Shown: positions 25,411 to 36,900 of the stretch, piece by piece
Layout: every line of letters begins with the position of its first letter
Position numbering within the stretch: position 1 is the first letter of the stretch
NCBI RefSeq assembly: GCF_963678975.1
Contig: NC_089276.1
Coordinates: forward strand, 25,217,059-25,281,058
DNA from: Dysidea avara
Lineage: Eukaryota; Porifera; Demospongiae; Dictyoceratida; Dysideidae
Direction of reading: 5' to 3'
Length of the DNA: 64,000 nucleotides
Made by a program: the position numbers and the translations under genes
The notes under the pieces: model-generated
Seen by the model: the letters and a program-made list of their open reading frames with translations, nothing else
Told to the model about the DNA's origin: nothing
Database searches by the model: none

Positions 25411-26268
25411 TTCACTATTTTTGACCGGATTTGACGAAACCAGGCTTCCACACACATTTAATTCTTTGACTTTAACTGCTTGTAACTTGATCATTATTGA
25501 CTGAAAAATTTCACACAATTATGCCATTGGATTGTATAACAGGGGTTGAAAGTGATAGCTTACTCCTACATTAAATTATCGTCCGTTAAAGTCATAAATG
25601 TGGAAGCCTGGTTTTGTCAAATCTGGTCACATTTAGTGATAGCTGTTGGGAGTTCACTGTAATTTGCACAATGACTGAATTGACTCGAGGCACTTCTGAT
25701 ACTGTTCTTAGTGTGAGTGTTGCTTTGTAGCCATGTACTTTTAAAAACATTTGCCCAAATGGCCATAGCCGATTGCTGGAGTCCTCAATCAATCAAATTG
25801 CTTTACTTGGGTTTAATAGCTAATTTTCTGAGATTTTTGTCTCAGTGTATGCAATAATTTCCGGATGATGGTTCCAAGTACAAATCACAGCATTGAATAT
25901 TTATTATCTCTGCATTGGGAATTTTTGCATCACTGCTGGTGACACTTCTTCTTGAGTCAATCTTGAAAGTGTATATAGCACTTTAGAACAAGTTCGGATC
26001 TTTCTACTCTCAGCTGTAGCTAGTCTATAGGACTTGTACATCTCAAGCAAACAGCAATCTATCTATTGACCATTAGTAGGCTCGCTCGACTGCTTTAGTA
26101 GCTTCATAGATCCTCCAGTCCAAGCTCCAGTCCACAGGGGTGGAAGATCTCGCGGTGCTCTGCAGGTGATATGATTGCATACGATTACAACATCTACAAC
26201 GTACAAGTGCTTTAAGAGCCTTTATTTCTGCCATAGATACTGTACTATATATGTTTCTCCCTAGCCTA

Positions 26269-26338
26269 GCGCGGCCGCCCCTTCACTTGAAGGAAGAGGC
26301 GGCCGCCCCTTTTCTACAAAATAAGGGGCGGCCGCGCC
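26269..26338. repeat. GC-rich foldback with three NotI-containing blocks
   Basis: GCGCGGCCGCCCCTT (26269-26283) is exactly inverted at 26324-26338. A third copy, GGCGGCCGCCCCTTTT (26299 on), lies between them. The surroundings are AT-rich, so this 70-bp block stands out. Confidence 0.75.
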
Positions 26339-26344
26339 AGACTA

Positions 26345-28731
26345 ATCTCGCATTGCATCATACTGCGATAATACTACGTACCCTATTATAATATCTATGA
26401 TTGTATCCAGATCTATGCGTGCATCCAGATCTATGCGGTTGCCGGTGATACGCTCGATGTGATACCCTGTAGCGAAGTGTGTCCGTTGACGGTCTGACTT
26501 GAATCCTGTGCTTACAGACCTCACGTGAATTTTAACCAAGTCTAAGCACCAGTTACACCACGAATCCGGAATCTCGCACACGTAGTCATATGTCCAACAA
26601 CTAGCTTCGTATTTGGGCCGAGATTTGGGCCGTGGAGTACCAAACTGGTAATGTCACCTTCACGTAGTTGAAAGGTATAGTAATAATGTCACTGTATGTG
26701 TAGTCTATATAAAGCTGTGCTAGGCTGTGTTTGTGATGTGCCGGTCGGCGGTTGCCAGGTATTGTCCGGCTGGCGTGTTAAGTTACCTCACCAGCAACCA
26801 TTAATTATATACTGACAAGCTCTAAAAGTCCTAGGATCTGCTTTAATACCATACTACTGCAGCAGTATAGTTGGCATTCTCTGCTAGAATAAAAAATTGG
26901 CAGTCGCTACCAAGCATATGAAATGCCATGGAAGTGCCGGTTTGTGCAAGCACCAATGTGCAAGTACCACTTAACAACAACTGCATGGGCATGCAATTTG
27001 AAATCAGTATCAGGTAGTTTCTATATTATGTGCTCTTGTCAGTACTTCCAAGTGACTAAACTCATGTGCATGTGCTAGCCATATGCAGTTGTCGAATGGT
27101 GCCAGTAGCTAGTATCTAAATACCGCAAGTTGTAGTTTCAATGCTCATTGGCTCCTGGTAGTGCAAAGTGCTATACTGGTGTTGTAAAAGTTCCACAGAA
27201 TTAATGGATCATCTATGTTTGTGTGACCTCTCAGTTGCATGTGGCCTTATTATAGCTATAAAGAAAATTTGTGTAATCATATTATATGTATAATGTATAG
27301 GGTTTATAGTAATCAGATAGCCATTCACTCCAGCCTTTAGTAACTACACGATGCATTATACAATTTCTAAAGGTGTCAATTATAATCTATGTATAATTTT
27401 AGCCTTCAATCATTGCAGTATGTGATGTATATCTTCTATACTCGATCTGCAGATAGCTGGTTTATGCACTAGAGAAGTACTATCAGTGTAAACACTTGCA
27501 TGGCTATACAGCTGGATCATGTTTCAATGACTACTTGTCAACATCCCAGCATACTGTAGTTGACTCTTTGAAGTCAATAACACTTAAGACAAGTGGTTAT
27601 TGAGTGGCTTTATATGATCATCCACTAGCAATAACATCAATCAATCAATCAAATTTATGTCAACAGACAGGGGTTACACAATATCCATATATACACTGAT
27701 AAATCACTTTGCAAAATTATTACGCATTACCCGCGAAGTAAGTACACGTGAAATAGCAAGGGTAAATAATAGAGGGAGTTGAGTCTTAGGGTAAAAGTTA
27801 TAGGGGTGATTGGAAGCAATAGTGATTTCTCAAGTGAGTCATATAGCTGTTAAGTCAGAGTAATTTCTCATGTTACAACCAAATGAATATGATGACCATG
27901 ATAACTTGGAATGCAAGTGGGATTCACAATCCCACACAAACACTATAGGTCATATCCACTTCTCTAATAGTCTCATAACTATAGGCACTTAAGTTATTAA
28001 ATGACCGTAATTGATAAAATAAAATAATCAATTACACATGCACACATGTTGTCTTACTGACTACTTGTCAAATCTTTGTTAAAAAACAAAACAAAAAAAA
28101 CATGACAGTTAAGCCGTATAATGCACATCCAGACATTCACTATATACTTATAGCTATATAGGTTCTTTCTTCCCAAATGGCCTCATGCTCAAGTGAACAC
28201 ACAAATAAACATCAGAACTGATTCAGAGAGCCATGCACGTACATACTCATAGCAGCTGTAATGCACATCATATTGCATTGAAACTGTACTTTGTATGTAT
28301 AGTGCATCTGAAGTAGGCATACTGTATTGTTATGACTTTCTTCCTGTGGATAAAGCTTTAATAACATTCCATTATATTCTGAGAAGGGCTCTGTACATGT
28401 ACTTCAAGAAATTCAAGTTGTAACTATAGCTTGACTTTTTAAGGAAATTTCACATAGCTAATGCACTTGCTCAATTACTATTTTATGGATTATATGCTTA
28501 CATTTTATGGAATACCTTTTGAGGTACACAATAATCTGTACATTACAACATCTGACAGTAACACCCCACCAGCACTAAACAATTGTAGGGGTGTATATAC
28601 TTCCTGTGAAGCTTGAGATGGACTGGTCTCATTGTTACTTCACTTTTGTAACCATTGTACTATGTATATTTAATGCTAGACCAATTTGCTTCCACGTCCA
28701 TATACTAATCTCTGTACATGTATTATAATAG
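26345..28731. other. Intergenic, upstream of Roc-COR gene 2
   Basis: No gene recognised. It has a (TCAA)n run near 27638-27652 and an A-rich run near 28080. The promoter of the following gene should lie here; no core element was identified with confidence. Confidence 0.4.
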
Positions 28732-31700
28732 ATGCTGAGATTTTTACAGAAAAGGAGAAACAGTAGATCTACTGCATCAATTGAAAAAGTGACTCATGGT
28801 TATTCTGAGATTGACCTTGGAGAAAGTGGAACTCTACCAACGTTGGTGAGAGATGATATTGATTCTGGTTTCAGTGACAAGTTGTCACAGAGCGGTCGAT
28901 CTTTCAGTTGTGAAGACTTGCTTCTGGTGGGGTCGCTTTCACAAAGCAAAAGGAGATCGAACACTCCACACACAAGCTCTAGCACATCAACTGATCAGAC
29001 TTCACACACTCCATCTGGATCTATAGATGACCATGACTACTGCGATATTGGACACAAAAACAATCCTCTATCATCTAGTGGTCGACTAAATGCTGGTAAT
29101 TTGAAGCGTATCAAGGATGCAACTAAGGTAATGTCATTGTTCAAACTATGTTGTATTCATGCACACTTTCTTTCTGCAGCTCTCCAGAAAAACAAGTGAT
29201 AGTTTTCGCTATCAAAATATCATTGGAAGACGATTCTCTGGAGAATTTGCTCCTATAGATGAGCTTGAATATCAGAAACTAGAAGATGCGTATGAAGAAG
29301 CTCTGAAATATGGTGCCGTGGATGTCACCTATGTTCGACTGATGTTAATCGGTCTACCAGAAGCTGGAAAAACAACTACACGATTCTCATTGATGGGTGA
29401 AAAAGCACCAAACAATCTGTCAAGAACAAAGTTAGTGGAGCCATGTCAGAAACCAATCCGGAGACAGTTGGCTGTGACTGGTAACCACGGGTGGAGTTAC
29501 ATCAATCATGAGCAAGAAGATGAAGATTTGGCTCTCCTTCTGAATCGTCTCATGAACTGTGGTGAAAACGATGCTGGTATATTGAGAGATTCCTCTAGCA
29601 TTACGTCAAATTTTGCTCACAATTTTCATCGTCAAAGTGATCCTGAATCATCACTGCCAATAATTGGACCAACAAACAGAAGTGCTTCTTTGTCTCCATT
29701 TACTGCTCCTCCACCACTTCCTCCCAAGCAAAATTATCTTACCATGCATAACCCATCACTGAATATGCCATACAAAGCAGATGGAAACAGAAGGGGATCG
29801 TCTCATAACACAGAGGAGGGTAATTTGATATCGCCATCAAAAGATAAACTCTTAAGTGTTTCATTACATCAGTCCAACAGCATACATAGCGACACGACAG
29901 AAGCTTCTGAAACTTCCTTGTTTGTTACGCAAACAAAACAACACAGTTTGAATACATGTTCCAGCACCCCATGCCTGTTAGATCCACAGCTGCGAATCCG
30001 AAGACTGTCAGCTCCACTTGTTAAGTATGCAGATGTATCGAATAACCACACTAGAACACTAGACACACTCCATCGCAAACTCAAACCCAGCAGTATAAAA
30101 ATACCTGACAGCAACTGGAGTCAGAATCAGTTTTTGCAACAGGGATCAAAATTTAGACAGAAGATAAAACAGAATGTGTTTAACAAGCTTAAAGAGCAAG
30201 GTGAAAATGAGTGTCCTCCTGGCTTTGATAATGAAGTCTTGATCAACATTTGGGACTGTGGTGGCCAGTTTGTGTTTAGAGAGATTTTACCAGCTTTCCT
30301 TGCACAAAAGGTTGCGTATCTGCTCATCTATGATGCCAGTAAAGATCTTGAAACGGTATACCAGGAACCTGGTACCTATCCTGGTTGTTATGCAGAGGGA
30401 AATACATTCCATCACATGCAGAAATGGATGGCCGCTATTCATGCTCATTCCACACTCCTCCTACCTTCAGCTTCGCTTTATCCTCGTATGCTTGTCATTG
30501 GCACCCATGGGGATGCTCTCAAGACTGGAGAAGGCTCCTATGAGCTAGCAAAAGAAAAGATCATATCAAAAATCAAGTCTCACTTTAAAGGAAAAAGGTT
30601 TGCTGATCTTGTGCTTGCACATTTCATTGTAGACAACACTACTGGTGGTGAAGGCAGTAATGAAGATTCTTCATTTGAGATGATACGATGTCAAGTTGAG
30701 GAGTATGCAAAGCAGTCTCTTACCATTAGCACCCCCATAAGCTGGGTGCTCTTTCGAAGAGTGTTTCAAGCTACAATCACAGAAGATGGTATCCCATTTG
30801 TCAGCATGTCCGTTGCCAAAGAGATAGCTGCTGAGTGCAAAATCGATGAGGACACCCTCTCCCAGGTTTTGGTGTTTTATCATCAAGTTGGCTTGTTGCT
30901 GCACTATGCATCTGTGCCTATTCTAGATGAAGTGGTTATTGCAGATCCTCAGTGGTTGGTAAATTCCCTTTCATTATTATTTTCACTTCACTCCTCTGAC
31001 CACGAAGAGCTGGCGTCACTTTGGACCCAATTACATGAAAAGGGAGTCTTGGAAAAAGCATTGTATGAAAGCATCTGGAGTGATTGTGGAATAGATCCCC
31101 AGGGTCTACTGAATCTGTTAGAGTATTTTCTGCTTGCTGCACCCATTAAACCTGCAGTAAAACAACAGTTTTCTGATTGCGCGTATTTTGTTCCATCTTT
31201 GTTAAGTTCCTGGGCATCTGAAGAAGAGGGTTCAAATCTTGAAGAAGCTGTACAGACTGCAGCACCTCTATTCTTAGTATTTAACACTGAGTATGTTCCT
31301 CCAGGATTCTTCATTCGTCTTGCTGCAACATTTTCTAGTGTTGATGGTGTTGAGATCATCTTTGACAGTGGTGTCTATCGAAACCGAATCACCTTTTCAA
31401 TTGGAGAAGCTGATGAACTTACGATTGTTGAAAACCTTGAATCAATCAAGATTACTCTTGCTAGGTACTTTGACTACAAGGACACATCGTGTGAATTTTC
31501 ACAAGCTTGTCTCAAAGCGAAGCATAATTTGCTAAGTTGCTGTTCAGCTATCACTCAACAATGGATGCCCGCTGTTAAAGCTACTACAGCATTTCAGTGT
31601 CAAAAGGTTCAATGCAGAAATAAACCATCACATTACATTCATTTTGACAACACTGTGAAGTCGTGCTTACGATGCTCTTATTCCAAGATCAGAGAAAAAC

Positions 31701-33346
31701 CCTCAGCAATCCAAAAGCTCTGGCTCCAACCTATTAACCCAAATACTGTAAGTGTATAAACCCAAACACTGTGAGTGGAACAAGGGAACAACAAATTTTA
31801 ATTTAGAATTTAGCAGTGGGCCAATATGCCATTATGAAGTTAGAAAAACTTTATGTTTAATGTGCTAACTACTTAGAATATTAAACCAATTTCATTACAA
31901 AGAACAAATAGGTAAACTGAATTCCAAAAGTAAACTATCAATTCACATTGTAGCGTGGCGGTGAAGAACATTGAAAAAATAAATTCATAATTTTATATGA
32001 TATTAGAAATAAAGGTAAACTCTTATGTAGCCTTGCACTACTCCAGTCAAGACTATAGTTCTAAATAACTAACATTGTACAGGTACTCTTTAGGTGATGG
32101 CATATAATAAGCAGAATATTTTAGTCTAATATATGTAAGTGTATGTATATTATATATATATACACACCAGAACTATTTATTTTCCAATTGCAAGTATGTG
32201 AAACTCAAGAGGAATAAACAAAAGCCTTTGGTTGCCTTGTTCAAGTGACAATTTACTAATCCAAACTTGAGAATAATTACCAAAGTGAAATAGCAATGCA
32301 GTGATCCCTCCATTAATTATCTGAATTGTTGAAGTGACTGTTCTATTAGAGTATTTTGACTATGTGTGTTCTATTAGACTAATTAAACAGGGCTTGTATA
32401 TAAATGAGTGGGCTTCATCAAATTTCTTATCTAAACACACTCAAGGGTTAATAGAGGGACCACTGTAAATTCTCGTTGTTGGTTGGGTCTGGAATGCATT
32501 TGCAATGATAGTATGAGACGTGCGTAGCCTATATATAAATACACAGTAGTAACCATGTATTATATTTGTACCATATAGGCACATGATATGAAGGATGAGG
32601 TTGTTACCATGAAACTGCTGTCCAAAGTTGCAACAAAACTTGATGTTCCCAAACTAGAACACCTGGCCTGTCATTTGGGAATCAACTCATATGATGCAAT
32701 CAAAGCTGACAACCACCACTATTATGAAAGGTCAATGGCAGTGTTGAAAGAATGGTATGACATGGGTAAAGGTGATATCAGTGATTTGCAACAAGCCCTG
32801 CAAGAAACAGGACATCACAAAGCTGCCCGACTGTAAGTACTATATTTTAGTATTTGATCAGTAAACCGATCCATTGTTGTATGTAGAATACCCACAAAGT
32901 ATGAGTACAGTAGTCAACTCCCACTAAGTTTTCATTCTGGTTTTCCTGCTAATGGAATTTCAATGTCCATGCCACCAACAATTCACCTTCCTTGTGGACA
33001 ACTACCCTTTCGACAGTCTTTTCGCAAGGTACTGTGTATACTTTTATGACACATTGTCTTACATAATTTTTAACAGAAAGCTATCAATACTCCTACAACG
33101 AAAGAATTGACATTGTCAAAAATAGTACAGATGTCATCACGTATTAAAGATGAAAGCAAAGTGATTGTTTTAGCAGTTTTGCTGGGTTATTCAGAACAAG
33201 AATTTTTTGACATGCAGTGTGATTATCACACAACACGTCTACTAGCTCTTCACATGATCACAGAGTGGTGGAAAAAATCTGATGGCACTTTTAGTGAATT
33301 AGCAGAGTTCTTGAAGGCCGTAGGTTTAGGTGACTGCCTTCAATAA
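28732..33346 (+). CDS. Roc-COR GTPase with two C-terminal death domains, paralogue 2
   Basis: Exons 28732-29127, 29180-31747, 32579-32832, 32887-33028 and 33077-33346 join in phase to 1209 residues. Exon number and phases equal those of paralogue 1. The P-loop GLPEAGKT is at residues 190-197, followed by the same WDCGGQ, THGD and COR segments, often identical over long stretches. The Ser/Pro-rich insertion in the Roc domain (with PPPLPPK) and the linker between the death domains differ clearly. Death domain 1 starts near 990 and death domain 2 near 1123. The start ATG again directly follows an AG acceptor (TATAATAG), as in paralogue 1. Two AATAAA signals follow the stop (33414 and 33441). It arose by tandem duplication in the same orientation, 10 kb apart. 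The predicted role is a GTP-dependent death-domain scaffold; the ligand or trigger is unknown. Confidence 0.9.
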
Positions 33347-33368
33347 CACTGTGTGGAATACAAAAATG

Positions 33369-33446
33369 TGTGTGTGTGTGTGTGTGTGTTTGCTCAATGT
33401 ACTGTACCATAATAATAAACTGCATATTTTAAAGTAGGAGAATAAA
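33369..33446 (+). terminator. 3' end region of Roc-COR gene 2 with GT repeat and poly(A) signals
   Basis: A (GT)n run at about 33369-33389 is followed by AATAAA at 33414-33419 and 33441-33446. These are the probable polyadenylation signals of the gene that stops at 33346. A 21-base A run lies further on, near 33563. Confidence 0.55.
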
Positions 33447-33944
33447 GTGAAAATGAGGACTTTGCATTTTACATTGGTCATGCAATTTCTTTTGCCAAGA
33501 ATACACGGTGTGTTTTTGCAGTTTACCTACTGGATCCACAAAAGTTGGGTGTGTACAAAATACAAAAAAAAAAAAAAAAAAAAAGCACAAGAAGGAAAAG
33601 AAAGATAGTCTTTGGTAATATTAATGTACACTACATTGTAATTTTATCACTTCGTGTTGCACATGTTCTTCATTAATTGTTACAGCCAGATGAAGGTGTT
33701 CAAACTACACACTGATACTGACATGCCAACAATACACTCAAGCGTTATTTTTACCACCACCTTGCAATGATTATTCTTCACTTGAAATTACAACCAAGGC
33801 AATGTGTTTGTCCTGGGATGTAACTTATAGAATAACACATTGATGTTTTTAACTAAACAACAACTATTCATTTCTGCTGCATAGGTATGAATACACAATT
33901 TTAGAAAAAATAAAAGATTACAAAGCAGTATGCTACTTTACAAA

Positions 33945-36900
33945 TCACTTGTTTGGTCCTAATCTATTGTCATACACTGTTTTAGCCAATGCACTTAACT
34001 TAGCAGCATCAAGAGCTGATACAACTTTATTCCAAGTCCGGTCAGCAGCAATGTTTTGTTGCCACCAAGATTGTAGCATCTTACGGAAAAATTTACTGCT
34101 GTTAGCTGGTGGGATTATGTCCAACTGTGTTTCATCAATCTCTAATTCCAGCCCTAACTCATACCAGTGCTCAGCCATTGGCACTAACACTTCATTAGAT
34201 AAATCCTTCATTGGGACTTTTTGATTAAGCCCTACAGCAAAGAGAAACTTCACATTAATCAATGATCATCACATGTACGAACTACAACTAGTCTGGATAT
34301 TAGAAACATTTCAGACACAACAAGAATTTAGTCAACTTTCAACTACCAATATTAGAACATCCAATTACTCTAATAGAACAATCATTACAGCATTCAACTG
34401 ACTGACAGAACACTCGAGCCAGTCACAAAAATAGTGTGTTATTTGGCCAAGAAAACCCAAAGTGACCACACAACACAGTAAATCAAAATTGAGTGAATTA
34501 TACAGAACTGCCTCTTACAGCAGAAAAAATGCAACCCAGCTATTCCTAATAAGATACCTGTAAATATCATATGTTCCCCAAAAATTAAGGGCACCCACAC
34601 CAAAATGCTACTATTAAAATCCATCATACAGAAACACTCTATGCAACCATAAGTACCTTTACATAAGAGTCACTCCCCAGTATTCTGTTGACAGGTTTGA
34701 GTCAATTATGTTTGCTACTTTGCTGCTTTAAAGCAATGCTCAAAAATCAAACCTATTACTTATTACAATTATACTTTTAAAATGTTTGAGAACTGACTGC
34801 TTCTACTAGAGTATACCAGTATTTCCTGTCTGCTGTATTAAAATAAGTGACTGCTCTAGAGTATCTTGATCTTATTTCTGCGAAGTGTGAATAATTAATA
34901 ACACATTATTGATAACCCTTGGGGCACCGAGGGTTATCTAGTGTGGTTGTGTTGTTACCACTTTAACTGCTGCGTATTTCATTCATAGGTTAAAAGAAGG
35001 TGCCATTAGTGATGAGTTTAACAAATGAAACATGTGGATTGCTCCACAAACACTTTATTAATCCAAAGTTATGGTGATATTTGCTGTTTGTCTTGGCCTT
35101 CCTCACTTCTTGATGAACTCTCAATGTACAGAAGTGATAGCAATAAATTCTTTTCAACCATGGTAGTGTAATACATCTAGCGATACTCAGACGAGGGATT
35201 GACAAACTCAACAAAACTAGGGACAAGATTTTGAAATCTTATAAAAATTCAAGATTCCATAAGATCGTCAACTAGTCCAGATTTTTTCAGCAATCTACAC
35301 ATTTCAGGCCAGGCTTCTTGCGGGTCCCTATGATTTAGACTAGAAATTTCTTAGCTGTTTAAACTAACAAGCCTTCATGGATCACATGGTCAGTAACCCT
35401 ACATGGTAAAAATAGAGTGTGCTATAAAAGGCTAGTGCCTAAAGGGACTAAGGTCCACGTGTTGTTCAAAGTGTTGTCACACAAAGTTTAAGTTACTACA
35501 CTGCTATTCACTGCTGCTTGGTTTGTGAACCAAAGCTATTGTAAGTTGTTCATTAGGTACAAATCGCATTTTTATACCTGGTTTGTGTGCTAATCTAGGT
35601 GATACTGTCGTGGCCATGCTATAGAAAATGGGACAAAGCAGCAAAGCCGATCCACATGTTGTCACCTGGCACTAGGGATCTGGAGATAGTACATACAGTA
35701 CATCCATATGCTTATTCAATTTCCCTGAGGGTTTTGCACAATAGTACTTCATTATAAATGCAGCAATATTGTGTAGTGTGTTCATGTTTCGCTGTCATTT
35801 TGTGCATTGTGTATTTTACTTGAAAATATGAAAAAATTGTCCTATTATGCTGGCAAAATGCTTAATACTTTTGCTGTATATCAAACACTTTTAAAACCAG
35901 TGATTACAATTGAAAACCATACAATATAGCAGAACACTGCTATCATAAATTAGTGACACACAAGTGATTACTTCTGTCCATTTTCAGACAACATGCATTT
36001 AATCCGGAAGGTGCATGTAAAGCAAATTTTGCAAAAAGTTGTCCAGTACATAGTACTGTAGCAACTCAGAATTTTCAGATTAAACAAGTATACAGTAACT
36101 TTTCAAAGTAGTGCACGTACCTCTTTCATGGTTATTTTTCAAGTCCTCGTAGAGTTGTTTGTTGAGCCTTGTACGTTTTATTGCCTCTATCAAATCATTC
36201 CAAGTTTGTTTCAGTGACTGCTGTTTCCACAACTCAAACACTTTCGACATATTCTCTTCTGGATCATCCTTGTAATCTGCTGATATTGCATCCAATTCAT
36301 ATGACTCCAAGCCAAGTTGCAGTCCAAGTTGTTTCCATTTGTGAACAGCACCTCGACTTAGATCGCCATACACTGAAGCAAAACTTTCTATTTGAATTGA
36401 TAGTTCTGTGGGTAAGGATAAGCAATAGATCTTAACCTTAGTCACTGACTGCTAAAAGTGAGTGCTCTATTAGAGTACTCTGTTATTCTATTAAACAGAG
36501 TTCTGTATGGGCTTCAGTTATAAACAAATCCACTTATCTGAACAGTTTTGAGTAAGTCTAGGAACAAAGGTGTTTGGATAACTGAGGATCTACTGTATTT
36601 AATTCTACATGTATTCACTAAGTATAGTACGTTCATGTTGAGCTGAATCCTCAAAAACATTTAATAACTCATGGATGCAATTACACATGATCTTGAAATT
36701 TGGCTCATTTGTAGTACTGCTTGATCTGCTAAAAATATTTTGAAATCCTTTTGTTCAAATGTTTGACATAATATTTACAGCCAATCAAAATTTTCACAAT
36801 ACATTTCCTATGGGGAAGCCATATAAGCACAGTGTCCATTACAGCCCTTTCCTGAACTTGTAATGGAGCCAAACCGTACATGTCTGTTGTTGACACCTTT

